DNA of 34,247 nt from an uncultured Anaerolineae bacterium (GTDB lineage: Bacteria; Chloroflexota; Anaerolineae; Anaerolineales; Villigracilaceae): the NCBI GenBank assembly GCA_903908605.1, contig CAIVSQ010000064.1, forward strand, positions 1 to 34,247, given 5' to 3'. Made by a program: the position numbers and the translations under genes. Of this stretch, positions 1 through 8,025 are shown piece after piece (the stretch's first letter is position 1; the number at the start of each line of letters is the position of its first letter). The notes under the pieces were generated by a model. The model had not been told where the DNA came from. It did not search any database and saw only the letters and a list, made by a program, of their open reading frames with translations.

Positions 1-71
1 ATACGTAGTAATCCAAGGTACTTAATTTTTTATCCGGAAAGCCTTGCGTCTGGTTTTGAAAGGAGAAATCA

Positions 72-1082
72 ATGCTAGAACAATTTAACAATTTACCAAA
101 ACTCCCAACCTTAGCGGCATTCCGTAAGCTCACAAAGCTGGGACGACGCGAAATGAGTTTTGGGATGCTCTTCCTGTCTCCATGGATCATTGGCTTTCTC
201 GCCTTTACACTGCTGCCGATGTTGGCCACCCTGTTTTTCAGTTTCCTTGACCTTAGCATTACCGATGGCATCTGGGCTGCACCTAAATTTGTCGGGCTGG
301 ATAATTATATTCACCTGTTCAAAGACCCACAAGCTGGCGCTGACCCGCGCATGTGGTTCTCCAGCCAGACACCCAGCTCCATGCTGATCACCATTAAATT
401 TGCATTATTCGCGCTGCCAGTCGGCATCTTCCTACCACTTGGATTGGCGCTGCTGATGAACAACCCCAACCTCAAGGGGAAGATGCTTTTCCGCTCGCTG
501 TTTTACATGCCTTACATCGTACCATTTGTTGCCTCTGTCTTTTTATGGGGCGGCATGCTCAACCCAGAAAGCGGTTGGATCAACCGAGCGCTGATGTATT
601 TTGGCATGGCCAAAGAAAATGTCCCGCTCTGGGCAAATGACGTCAACTGGGTCTATCCCAGTTACGTTATCATGGGTATCTGGGGTATCGGCAACGCCAT
701 GTTGATCATGATCTCCGGTCTGCAGGGTGTTCCCACCGAGCTGTATGACGCCGCCAAGATGGACGGCGCTACAAGCTGGCAAGCCTTTTGGAATGTCACC
801 TTCCCGATGATTTCACCGGTTATCTTTTACAACCTGGTCCTGAGCATTGTTGGCCTGTTTCAATACTTCCTGGTACCTCTGGTTGTCAACCAGGGCACAG
901 GCCGACCCGGCGGGGCGACCATGTTTTATAACCTATATCTATATAAAACATTCTTCACCTACCAGGATATGGCCTACGGATCAACCCTGGCCTGGTTCTT
1001 GTTCCTGGTGATCCTTATCGTTACCATGGTTTTGTTCAGCACCGCCAAGTACTGGGTTTATTACGCCGGCGAGTCACGCTAG
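72..1082 (+). CDS. Sugar ABC transporter permease, MalF/UgpA type
   Basis: Inner-membrane permease of a carbohydrate-uptake ABC transporter (CUT1 class), 336 aa. A hydrophobic segment begins near residue 30 (MLFLSPWIIGFLAFTLLP) and several more follow. The cytoplasmic EAA loop that docks on the ATPase is visible near residues 220-245 (ELYDAAKMDGATSWQAFWNV, then TFPM). The ATG at 72 is preceded by a good Shine-Dalgarno AGGAG at 61-65. It lies 11 bases before a second, MalG-type permease, so the two probably form a heterodimer. Neither the substrate-binding protein nor the ATPase is in the window; the binding protein is probably just upstream, and an MsmX-like shared ATPase may be elsewhere (inference). 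The glycosidase, kinase and deacetylase genes downstream suggest an oligosaccharide substrate, possibly chitooligosaccharide or another beta-glycoside, but the permease alone does not show specificity. Confidence 0.93.
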   Translation: MLEQFNNLPKLPTLAAFRKLTKLGRREMSFGMLFLSPWIIGFLAFTLLPMLATLFFSFLDLSITDGIWAAPKFVGLDNYIHLFKDPQAGADPRMWFSSQTPSSMLITIKFALFALPVGIFLPLGLALLMNNPNLKGKMLFRSLFYMPYIVPFVASVFLWGGMLNPESGWINRALMYFGMAKENVPLWANDVNWVYPSYVIMGIWGIGNAMLIMISGLQGVPTELYDAAKMDGATSWQAFWNVTFPMISPVIFYNLVLSIVGLFQYFLVPLVVNQGTGRPGGATMFYNLYLYKTFFTYQDMAYGSTLAWFLFLVILIVTMVLFSTAKYWVYYAGESR

Positions 1083-1093
1083 GAGATTGAAAA

Positions 1094-2167
1094 ATGAGCA
1101 AAAAATCTTATGCCGTTTTACTTCGTAATGGTGCCAATGTCACCTTTGTCACTGGCCTGACAATTGCCCTGCTGTTCATTTTCTTAGCGCCGTTTGCTTT
1201 CATGGTTTTCACATCTCTCAAGACCCAGGGTCAGATATCCGAACTAGGTGCACCCATCTGGCCCGCCCGGCCGGCCACCTTTGATTACAATGGCAAGACC
1301 GTGGATATTTACAAAGTCCCGCTTTCTACCTGCGATGGCTTTGACCCAAATGACACAACCATAAAACAATTGGCCGCCGCCAAAAAAGGCCGCCAGACAT
1401 CCGTTTTTGTGGACCCCACGGACCTGGCACGTGGCGAATTTAACTGCAAAGTCTCATGGCGTGCACTCGATCGCCCCTGGGCATGGGCACCTGCCTGGGA
1501 TAACTACATCACAGTATGGACCACCATCGACTTTCCCAATTTGCTGTGGAACACTACTTTTTACGCCATTATGACCGAAATTGGTACATTGCTCTCCTGC
1601 ACCTTGGTAGCCTATGGCTTTGCGCGTTTCCGCTTCCCTGGGCGCGACTTCCTCTTTGTGTTACTAATCGCCACCATCTTCCTGCCCGGCGCGGTCACCA
1701 TCATCCCGACCTATTCCTTCTTCCAGAAGATCGGTTGGTTGGGGACATGGTTGCCACTGATCGTACCTACCTTCTTCGCCAACGCTTATGATGTCTTCCT
1801 GCTGCGCCAGTACTTTATGACCCTGCCGCGCGAGTTGGATGAAGCTGCGGTGATCGATGGCGCAGGACCATTCGATGTGCTTTGGCGGGTGATCATCCCA
1901 CAGTCTTACCCTGTGCTAATGGCGGTGACCGTCTTCCACATTGTGTATGCCTGGAACGATTATTTCGGGCCACTCATCTATCTTTCCACCAGCCGCAGTA
2001 AATGGCCGATCTCGGTCGCGCTGGCAAACTTCAATGGCATCTACGGCCAGCAGCCGCAGTTGATCCAGGCAGGATCGCTAATGACCCTGATCGCCCCCTT
2101 GCTGCTCTTCATGGTTGCCCAGCGCTTCTTTGTTCAGGGCATCGTTATCACCGGGGTTGAAAAGTAA
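1094..2167 (+). CDS. Sugar ABC transporter permease, MalG type, with long external loop
   Basis: Second permease of the CUT1-type importer, 357 aa. The first membrane segment is near residues 18-40 and the EAA loop is ELDEAAVIDGAGPFDVLWRV followed by IIPQ. The C-terminus ends GIVITGVEK, typical of MalG-like subunits. Shine-Dalgarno AGGAG begins at 1082, overlapping the stop of the first permease, so the two are one operon. The unusual part is a hydrophilic stretch between the first and second membrane segments, roughly residues 45-140. It contains two cysteines (C80 and C118) and is much longer than the short loop usual in MalG-like proteins. It should face outside the membrane, so it may contact the binding protein or form a small disulfide-stabilised domain (inference). 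Confidence 0.93.
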   Translation: MSKKSYAVLLRNGANVTFVTGLTIALLFIFLAPFAFMVFTSLKTQGQISELGAPIWPARPATFDYNGKTVDIYKVPLSTCDGFDPNDTTIKQLAAAKKGRQTSVFVDPTDLARGEFNCKVSWRALDRPWAWAPAWDNYITVWTTIDFPNLLWNTTFYAIMTEIGTLLSCTLVAYGFARFRFPGRDFLFVLLIATIFLPGAVTIIPTYSFFQKIGWLGTWLPLIVPTFFANAYDVFLLRQYFMTLPRELDEAAVIDGAGPFDVLWRVIIPQSYPVLMAVTVFHIVYAWNDYFGPLIYLSTSRSKWPISVALANFNGIYGQQPQLIQAGSLMTLIAPLLLFMVAQRFFVQGIVITGVEK

Positions 2168-2168
2168 T

Positions 2169-3296
2169 ATGCGAAATAAAAAAAGGGCCAGCCAAAAACT
2201 GGCCCTCTTTTTCTTGATTATTATCTCAATAAGCCTGGCTGGCTGCCAGCCAACCACACCCCAGGCAACAACCGTGCCAGCAACCGAAACACCCGCCCCC
2301 ACGGCTACCCCTGCTCCAAGCGCCACCCCAGCCCCACCCTCCGGCGTGTTTTGGATCGATCCCAGCCGTGATCTAGGCGAAATCAGCCGGTATACTCTGG
2401 GCGGCAACCACGGTCCGTGGTCCGAATTCAGCGTGGACGCCTTCAACAAAACCATTGAACTCGGGATTACCTTTATCCGCTGGCCCGGTGGTAATTGGGG
2501 AGATAAGAACGACATCCGCACCACCATGATTGATCTGTACATCGCCCAGGCGCGCAAGATCGGCGCTGAACCCAGCATCAGTGTGCGTGTTCCAGGCGGA
2601 TCGCCAGGAAAAGCGGCTGAATTAGTGCGATATGTCAACATCACCAAGGGCTTTGGGGTTAAATATTGGAATATCGGTAACGAACCCAACCTGTACGACA
2701 ATGACCCCGCTCTAAACCTTGACCAGAAGTGGACCCCCGCTCTGTATGCCAAAACCTGGCGTGAATTTGCGCTTGCTATGCGCGCAGTGGATCCAAGTAT
2801 CCTTTTTTATGGCCCCGATATCAGCCAATTTGTTGGCAATCCCAGTTCAACCGCCTCAGAAGGGGATGCCCCAGATTACTTACGGGAATTTCTCAAAGTT
2901 AATGGCGATATGGTGAATATTGTCACGGTCCACCGTTACCCTTTTCCAAGCTGCATGAATTGCGGAAACCCCAGCTGGGAAGAAATGCGCGCCAACACAG
3001 CCGAGTGGGATAACATGCTCACCAACCTGCGTAAGGTTATCAAAGAAATCACCGGCAAGGAATTACCAGTTGGTGTAACCGAATATAATTCCAACTACTC
3101 CAGCGCAGCCGGAGCCGATACCTCGCCAGATTCATTCTACAGCGCGCTCTGGCTGGCGGATGTTTATGGGCGTTTGGTACGCCAACAACCTGAAATGCTG
3201 GCATTCTGGCAATTGAAAAACAACGGCGGCGGTTTGGGTTTGCTAACCTCCTTCGATGTACGCCCCAGTTATTATTCATTGCTGATGTGGAAATAA
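2169..3296 (+). CDS. Secreted clan GH-A glycoside hydrolase lipoprotein, catalytic part (ends at premature stop)
   Basis: Predicted cell-surface glycosidase, 375 aa to the stop. The N-terminus is a lipoprotein signal peptide: KK and R residues, a hydrophobic core, and lipobox LAGC with C26. A Thr/Pro/Ala linker follows (about 27-58). The catalytic barrel shows RWPGGNWGD, YWNIGNEPN (candidate acid/base E172) and GVTEYN (candidate nucleophile E305), as in GH39/GH51/GH79-like families of clan GH-A; the exact family and substrate are not resolved. The ATG at 2169 starts one base after the permease stop, and no good Shine-Dalgarno is visible, so translational coupling is likely. A longer frame from 2115 was rejected because it would bury the signal peptide. 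The reading frame continues after the TAA at 3294-3296 with sensible C-terminal domain sequence, so the gene appears broken by one stop codon. Confidence 0.85.
   Translation: MRNKKRASQKLALFFLIIISISLAGCQPTTPQATTVPATETPAPTATPAPSATPAPPSGVFWIDPSRDLGEISRYTLGGNHGPWSEFSVDAFNKTIELGITFIRWPGGNWGDKNDIRTTMIDLYIAQARKIGAEPSISVRVPGGSPGKAAELVRYVNITKGFGVKYWNIGNEPNLYDNDPALNLDQKWTPALYAKTWREFALAMRAVDPSILFYGPDISQFVGNPSSTASEGDAPDYLREFLKVNGDMVNIVTVHRYPFPSCMNCGNPSWEEMRANTAEWDNMLTNLRKVIKEITGKELPVGVTEYNSNYSSAAGADTSPDSFYSALWLADVYGRLVRQQPEMLAFWQLKNNGGGLGLLTSFDVRPSYYSLLMWK
2178..2215 (+). terminator. Terminator-like hairpin inside the lipoprotein signal-peptide codons
   Basis: Perfect 8-bp stem AGGGCCAG (2184-2191) with CTGGCCCT (2199-2206) and a 7-base loop. 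A run of A precedes it and CTTTTTCTT follows. This is the shape of an intrinsic terminator for the permease operon, but it lies within codons 4-15 of the downstream lipoprotein. It could act as a partial terminator or attenuator, lowering expression of the downstream genes relative to the transporter (inference). Confidence 0.6.
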
Positions 3297-3575
3297 TTTG
3301 GCAGCCATTTACTAACCGCCAGTACAGATGCGCCCCATGTTTCAGTCTTTGCGGCCAGCAGAGAAGATGGAGCCATCACAGTAATGATTGTCAACCTGGA
3401 TGGCAAGGAAGTTCGCCAGCCACTGCAAATCAACCAGGGTGACAATAAAACAATAAGCGATGCCTATCTTTTCGATTCAGAGCACAAAGCCGTGGCAGTC
3501 ACACCCCCGGCATTCAGCAATGGCGGCGAAATCGTCGTCCCGGCTGAAGCGGTGATGCTCTTTATCCTCAAATAA
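3297..3575 (+). pseudogene. C-terminal beta-sandwich part of the GH-A lipoprotein, cut off by in-frame TAA
   Basis: The frame of the preceding glycosidase continues uninterrupted from 3297 to the TAA at 3573-3575. It encodes FGSHLLTASTDAP, VSVFAASREDGAITVMIVNL and an end of PAEAVMLFILK. Alternating hydrophobic beta-strand sequence, a typical small beta-sandwich domain, is what GH39/GH51/GH79-like enzymes carry after the barrel. The junction reads W-K-stop-F-G-S, consistent with a single substituted codon in an otherwise intact protein of about 468 codons. An ATG at 3384 could start a 63-aa peptide, but it has no ribosome binding site and would be half a domain. Confidence 0.8.
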
Positions 3576-3596
3576 TCTTCTTAAACGGAGTGTTCC

Positions 3597-4895
3597 ATGT
3601 TAAAAGTAGCAGTTATTGGTGGTGGTTCAACATATACTCCCGAGCTAGTGAACGGATTCCTGGCTCGCATCCAGCAGTTTCCAATTGATGAACTCTGGTT
3701 GATGGATATCGACGCTGAGCGATTGAAAGTAGTCGGCAGTTTCGCCCAGCGCATGGTGGAATTTAAAGGTTCGCCTTTTAAGGTAGTATTGACCACCGAC
3801 CAGCGCGCGGCTGTAAAAGACGCCAGCTATGTGACCACCCAGTTACGGGTGGGCCACATGGAAGCCCGCCGCAAGGACGAATACCTTGGCTTGCGCCACG
3901 GGTTGATTGGGCAGGAAACCACTGGTGTGGGCGGCATGGGCAAGGCACTGCGCACTATTCCTGTCATTCTCAAGATTGCCGCTGACATGCGGGAACTTTC
4001 CATGCCCGGTGCCACGCTGGTTAATTTCACCAACCCCGCTGGCCTAAATACCCAAGCACTCAGCCAATATGCCCCCGAAACACCCGCGGTGGGCGTGTGC
4101 AATGTACCTATCACAGCCCGCATGATGATGGTGGAAACCCTGGAACAGGCCACTGGCAAAAAGATAGACCCGGCTCGCACTGCATTGAACACCCTCGGGC
4201 TCAATCACCTCTCCTGGCACCGTGGTTTCTCGATTGATGGCGAGGATGTCTGGCCTCAGATCATCTCCGAATTCATCAAGGAATTAAAGTCTGAAGAAAA
4301 ACCGGAATGGGATCCGCGCACCATTGAAGTACTTGGGATGATCCCCAATTATTACCTGCAATATTTTTATCATACCGATAAAAAACTAAAATCACAAGAA
4401 AAGTGGCCACCATCCCGCGCCGACGAAGTCATAGAAATTGAGAAAGCGCTTATCGAAGAGTACGCCAATCCCGAACTTAAAGAACCGCCCGCCAAGTTGA
4501 TGCAGCGTGGTGGCGCTTACTATTCAACCGTTGCCACCCAGCTGCTAAACGCACACTATAATGACCTGGGCGAAACCCATGTTGTTAACCTGAAGAATAA
4601 CGGTGCAGTTAAGGAATGGCCGTCGGAATGGGTGCTCGAAATGCCCGCCACGGTAAGAAAATCGGGCATCACCCCAATACCCGCCGAGCCGCTGCCGCCC
4701 GCCTGTTTTGGCCTGATCGCCCAGGTTAAATCGTATGAAATATTAACCGTTGAAGCCGCTGTACATGGAGATCGTGACGCTGCCTACCAGGCCCTGCTGG
4801 CCAATCCGCTCGGGCCAAAAGCAGACAAGGTTCAGGCCGTGCTGGATGACATGCTGGAAACTCACCGCGAAAACCTGCCACAATTCTGGAAATAA
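3597..4895 (+). CDS. GH4 family 6-phospho-beta-glucosidase / diacetylchitobiose-6-phosphate hydrolase-like
   Basis: Cytoplasmic NAD- and metal-dependent glycosidase of family GH4, 432 aa, the normal length. The NAD-binding GGGSTYTPELV starts at residue 8. VTTQLRVG and GQETTGVGGMGKALRTIPV are family blocks close to the LicH/CelF/ChbF branch. VGVCNVPI gives C168 and LNHLSWH gives H204, the expected metal-binding Cys/His pair. The CNVP form is typical of the 6-phospho-beta-glucosidase branch (family knowledge). Shine-Dalgarno-like ACGGAG lies 9 bases before the ATG. No PTS gene is visible nearby, so the phosphorylated substrate would have to come from a kinase, and a BadF-type kinase is the next gene. 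ChbF of E. coli is a GH4 enzyme acting on deacetylated chitobiose-6-phosphate, which suits the ChbG-like gene downstream (inference). Confidence 0.9.
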   Translation: MLKVAVIGGGSTYTPELVNGFLARIQQFPIDELWLMDIDAERLKVVGSFAQRMVEFKGSPFKVVLTTDQRAAVKDASYVTTQLRVGHMEARRKDEYLGLRHGLIGQETTGVGGMGKALRTIPVILKIAADMRELSMPGATLVNFTNPAGLNTQALSQYAPETPAVGVCNVPITARMMMVETLEQATGKKIDPARTALNTLGLNHLSWHRGFSIDGEDVWPQIISEFIKELKSEEKPEWDPRTIEVLGMIPNYYLQYFYHTDKKLKSQEKWPPSRADEVIEIEKALIEEYANPELKEPPAKLMQRGGAYYSTVATQLLNAHYNDLGETHVVNLKNNGAVKEWPSEWVLEMPATVRKSGITPIPAEPLPPACFGLIAQVKSYEILTVEAAVHGDRDAAYQALLANPLGPKADKVQAVLDDMLETHRENLPQFWK

Positions 4896-4903
4896 AATAT
4901 CAC

Positions 4904-5027
4904 GCATGCCGATCCAGGAGATATCCACACATCCTGGCTGCGCACCCCATTTGAAATAAATCTGGCCGTACCAGCCTTTGTGTTTGGCGGTACGGCCAGG
5001 GTTCAAACCCAAACAACCATCGGCATG
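4904..5027. other. Nested inverted repeats between GH4 and kinase genes
   Basis: This non-coding gap contains an 11-bp perfect inverted repeat, CTGGCCGTACC (4962-4972) with GGTACGGCCAG (4989-4999). Inside it, GCC/GGC can extend the pairing. An outer 9-bp pair CATGCCGAT (4905-4913) with ATCGGCATG (5019-5027) encloses it, and GGGTT/AACCC sits just 3' of the inner stem. No T-run follows, so it is not a standard terminator. It could be a structured mRNA leader for the kinase, a processing site or a dyad operator. Confidence 0.5.
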
Positions 5028-5055
5028 TTAAAGACCTCATATCACAGGGAGTATT

Positions 5056-6048
5056 ATGCGCTATTTTTTAGGTGCCGACCTGGGCGGCACAAAAACACAC
5101 ATGGTCATCGCGGATGAGGATGGCCGCGCTGTGGGTTTTGGCGAAGGGGGACCGGCCAATCACCAATCTGTCGGTTTCGACGGAATGGTAAATTCCATGC
5201 TAACTGCTCTTGAACAAGCTCTCGCCTCCTCAGAGCTCTCACGCCAGGAAATCTTCGGCGCGGGGTTTGGAATCGCAGGCTATGACTGGCCCAGCGAAAA
5301 ACCTGCCATGGACGAAAGTATCCAAAAACTGGGATTACGAGCCCGGTCGATCTTGGTAAACGATGCCATCCCGGGCCTGGTTGCCGGGGCAGAAGCAGGC
5401 TGGGGGGTAAACGTCGTCTCCGGAACAGGCTGCAATTGCCGCGGGTGGGATAAAAACCACCAACGCGAAGGTCGAGTAACAGGCTACGGCATTATGATGG
5501 GCGAAGCAGCCGGCTCTTCTGAACTGGTTTTTCGCGCCATGCAACTGGTCGGATATTCCTGGACAAAGCGCGGGGTTTACACGGCCCTGGGTGAGACCTT
5601 CATGCATTACTGTAGAGCGAAAAGCCTGGAAGACCTGCTGGAAGGATACACAGAAGGCTATTACTCCATAGGTGCCGAAACAGCCCCCTTGGTATTCCAA
5701 ACCGCACATGAAGGCGATATCGTAGCACGTGATTTGATCGACTGGGCAGGCAGCGAATTAGGCGAAATGGCCAATGGAATCATACGCCAATTGGATTTTG
5801 AAACGCTCGACTTTGACGTTGTCCTTTCAGGCAGCATGTTTGAAGGTGGGGAAATGCTGACAGATCCAATGCGTCGCACCATCCTAAAGACAGCCCCCCA
5901 GGCCCGCCTGGTACGCCTGAAAGTTCCACCCGTGGTTGGCTCGGTACTGCTGGGGATGGAGCAAGGTGACTTGGTTATTAGCCCAGCCACCCGAACTTAT
6001 TTGGCTGAAACCATCACAACCCTCAAGAATGGTGCTGTCGCCCTGTAA
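5056..6048 (+). CDS. BadF/BadG/BcrA/BcrD-family sugar kinase (N-acetylglucosamine kinase-like)
   Basis: ATP-dependent kinase of the ASKHA fold, 330 aa. The phosphate-1 loop is GADLGGTKTHMVIADEDG near residues 5-22. The phosphate-2 region is VVSGTGCNCRGW, followed by GYGIMMGEAAGSSELV, and the adenosine-type motif is VVLSGSMFEGG. These place it in the BadF/BcrA family, whose sugar-acting members phosphorylate N-acetylglucosamine or related amino sugars. Shine-Dalgarno AGGGAG lies 6 bases before the ATG. It sits between a GH4 enzyme needing a 6-phosphorylated substrate and a GH18/ChbG pair, so it probably phosphorylates imported GlcNAc or possibly the disaccharide itself (inference). Two cysteines in the phosphate-2 loop (GCNC) look unusual. 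Confidence 0.87.
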   Translation: MRYFLGADLGGTKTHMVIADEDGRAVGFGEGGPANHQSVGFDGMVNSMLTALEQALASSELSRQEIFGAGFGIAGYDWPSEKPAMDESIQKLGLRARSILVNDAIPGLVAGAEAGWGVNVVSGTGCNCRGWDKNHQREGRVTGYGIMMGEAAGSSELVFRAMQLVGYSWTKRGVYTALGETFMHYCRAKSLEDLLEGYTEGYYSIGAETAPLVFQTAHEGDIVARDLIDWAGSELGEMANGIIRQLDFETLDFDVVLSGSMFEGGEMLTDPMRRTILKTAPQARLVRLKVPPVVGSVLLGMEQGDLVISPATRTYLAETITTLKNGAVAL

Positions 6049-6061
6049 AACAGGCGACGGC
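6034..6061 (+). other. Stem-loop enclosing the kinase stop codon
   Basis: An 11-bp stem with one bulged C and one G-T pair joins 6034-6045 with 6051-6061. The loop TAAAA holds the kinase stop codon (6046-6048). Only GTTT follows, so termination is doubtful. It may be an mRNA processing or stability element between the kinase and GH18 genes. Confidence 0.4.
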
Positions 6062-6072
6062 GTTTACAACAC

Positions 6073-7089
6073 ATGAAAACCCCACGCTTATTACTTATTT
6101 GTTTCGCGATTTGTTTGCTGCTCAGCGCGTGCGCGCCAACCCAGGCGGGCTTGCCCTTAGCCCCAACAGCCACCCAACCTTCCACACCAAGCCCCATGCC
6201 TATCCCCACCGCAACCCCTGCGCCCACTACCCTGCCACGGCCGTTCCGTGTCATCGGCTATGCCACCGAGGCAATCATCGTCGAGGTCATCCCCTTTGAT
6301 AAGTTGACACATATTAACTACGCCTTCCTGCTGCCAAATGCAGATGGCAGCCTGGCACCGCTGACCAATAGTTGGAAAATTACCGGGCTTGTCAACCGCG
6401 CTCACCAGACCGGTGTTCAGGTGTTAATTTCGGTAGGCGGCTGGGGACTGGACCCCCAATTTGAAGAACTCGCGGCCAACCCATCCACCCGGGCACGCTT
6501 TATTAAAGCCACTATGGAAATCGTTGACCAATACGGCTTTGATGGTGTCGACATCGATTGGGAATACCCTGACCCCGGTCAGTCTGCCCAAAACTACCTG
6601 GCACTCATGCGTGAACTGCGCGCCGCATTAACGAACAAATTACTAACCACCGCGGTAATTGCCTATGGTGACGAATATGGCCAGGGTGTACCACCGGAAT
6701 GTTTTGAGCTGTTGGACTTCGTCAATGTCATGACCTATGACGGTCCTGATCATGCTTCGCTGGGACAGTTTCAACAAGGACTGGACTATTGGCTGGCACG
6801 TGGCGTCCCCCCCTCCAAACTGGTAATGGGAGTACCGTTTTATTCACGACCTGGGGAAGTTCCCTTTCGCAAATTGGCGGATGGGAAACCTGATAACGCC
6901 ATCCTCGATACCCTGGTTTACAATGGCCGCGATGAACATTTTAACGGTCTGAAGCTTGTCGAACAAAAAACAGAGATTGCACTTGAAAAGGCTTCAGGGA
7001 TTATGTTCTGGACTCTGGAACAAGACGCCATGGGAGACCTCTCCTTGCTCAACCGTATTTACCAGACCAGCGCAAAAACCCGGCCCTGA
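6073..7089 (+). CDS. GH18 chitinase-like lipoprotein
   Basis: Predicted extracellular, lipid-anchored glycosidase of family GH18, 338 aa. The signal peptide ends in a lipobox LLSAC followed by a Thr/Pro linker. The substrate-side strand is INYAFLLP, then LISVGGWG, then the catalytic block FDGVDIDWEYP, with catalytic acid E164 and the preceding D residues of the DxxDxDxE motif intact. MTYDGP and the late tryptophan block GIMFWTLEQD complete the barrel. GH18 covers chitinases and endo-beta-N-acetylglucosaminidases, and the compact form here has no visible chitin-binding domain. No clear ribosome binding site is seen; it starts 24 bases after the kinase stop, so coupling is possible. Its product would feed the ABC transporter, kinase and GH4/ChbG enzymes. 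Confidence 0.9.
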   Translation: MKTPRLLLICFAICLLLSACAPTQAGLPLAPTATQPSTPSPMPIPTATPAPTTLPRPFRVIGYATEAIIVEVIPFDKLTHINYAFLLPNADGSLAPLTNSWKITGLVNRAHQTGVQVLISVGGWGLDPQFEELAANPSTRARFIKATMEIVDQYGFDGVDIDWEYPDPGQSAQNYLALMRELRAALTNKLLTTAVIAYGDEYGQGVPPECFELLDFVNVMTYDGPDHASLGQFQQGLDYWLARGVPPSKLVMGVPFYSRPGEVPFRKLADGKPDNAILDTLVYNGRDEHFNGLKLVEQKTEIALEKASGIMFWTLEQDAMGDLSLLNRIYQTSAKTRP

Positions 7090-7118
7090 TCAACATACCT
7101 GCCCATGGAGTAAAGATT

Positions 7119-7949
7119 TTGACGACCCGACTCATCATCAACGCGGACGATTACGGCCGCACCCCCGAGATATCACGTGGCATACGCCATGCCCATTTAC
7201 ACGGGATGGTAACCTCCAGCACCTGTATGATGAATATGCCCAGCGTTGCCGCAGATATCAAAATTGCCCAAAAAGAAACCCCCAGGTTGGGCCTTGGGGT
7301 TCACCTGGTACTGACGGCTGGCAAACCGCTTCTACCCGCTGAAAAGGTTCCCGGGCTGACCCGGGCCAATGGCAGCTTCCTGAGCCAGGAAACCCTGATC
7401 GAGAAAGCCGCCGGGTTGGACCCGTCGATCATCAAACAGGAATGGCGCGCACAGGTGGATGCATTCATCGCCGCGGCCGGGTACAAGCCCACCCACCTGG
7501 ATTCGCATCACCATTCCTCCTACTTTACAGCCAGCATATTTAAAGCCATGCTCGAACTGGCCCATGAATATGATCTGCCAATCCGTCTTCCAATTGCGCA
7601 TGAACAAAATCAGCTGCCCAAAGACGAACCGGATTATTCGGCTGATGAACTGGACCAGTTTGGCCCCAGGCTGCTGGAAAAATTTCAACCTCGCAGCCCA
7701 GATGCACTCTTCACCACATTTTATGACCAGGGAGCCACCAGGGCCGAATTCCTGCGGATTTTGAGGCTCTTCCTGCCAAATAGCTGCTTTGAGATAATGT
7801 GCCACCCAGGCTTCGTAGATGAGGCGTTTGCCAGGGAATCAGGGTATGCCTTCCAGCGTCAGGCTGAGCTGGAAATTCTGACTGATCCCGCCTTGCGAAA
7901 AGAAGTAGATCGCCTGGGGATCAAGTTAATCAGTTTCGCCGAGTTGTAA
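7119..7949 (+). CDS. ChbG/YdjC-family carbohydrate deacetylase
   Basis: Cytoplasmic metal-dependent deacetylase, 276 aa, typical length. The family signature is present: LIINADDYGRTPEISRGI at the N-terminus (metal-binding and catalytic ADD), HLDSHHH near residue 125 (metal ligands), and the late CHPGF motif. E. coli ChbG removes an acetyl group from chitobiose-6-phosphate and chitotriose-6-phosphate before GH4 ChbF can act (family knowledge). The predicted start is TTG at 7119, placed 8 bases after GGAG (7107-7110); no upstream in-frame ATG fits as well. Following GH4, kinase and GH18 genes, it completes a chb-like set without a PTS. Other YdjC proteins act on other substrates, so the exact sugar is inferred. 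Confidence 0.88.
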   Translation: MTTRLIINADDYGRTPEISRGIRHAHLHGMVTSSTCMMNMPSVAADIKIAQKETPRLGLGVHLVLTAGKPLLPAEKVPGLTRANGSFLSQETLIEKAAGLDPSIIKQEWRAQVDAFIAAAGYKPTHLDSHHHSSYFTASIFKAMLELAHEYDLPIRLPIAHEQNQLPKDEPDYSADELDQFGPRLLEKFQPRSPDALFTTFYDQGATRAEFLRILRLFLPNSCFEIMCHPGFVDEAFARESGYAFQRQAELEILTDPALRKEVDRLGIKLISFAEL

Positions 7950-7965
7950 CCAATCACAGGAAATT

Positions 7966-8022
7966 AAAAATCGGGTGGAAAAGGTGACCATTATATGGTT
8001 CCTCTTCCACCCGATTTGTTTT
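7966..8022. terminator. Bidirectional terminator between convergent deacetylase and SIS genes
   Basis: A 13-bp perfect stem pairs AAATCGGGTGGAA (7968-7980) with TTCCACCCGATTT (8005-8017). The loop is partly paired. TTTGTTTT follows on the plus strand, and a T-rich ATTTTTAATTT follows on the minus strand. It lies between the ends of two convergent genes and can serve both. Confidence 0.85.
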
Positions 8023-8025
8023 CGA

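Noticed and set aside
1-71. Possible tail of an upstream gene at the window edge
   Set aside because: Only 71 bases, holding the ribosome binding site of the first permease; no coding frame can be supported.
2115-2168. Upstream extension of the GH-A lipoprotein frame
   Set aside because: It lies inside the MalG-type permease gene and would place 18 residues before a proper lipoprotein signal peptide.
2078-2752. 224-aa minus-strand frame opposite the GH-A lipoprotein
   Set aside because: Low-complexity GAGVAVGAGV stretch is the reverse of the Thr/Pro linker codons; no domain, and it is a shadow of a real gene.
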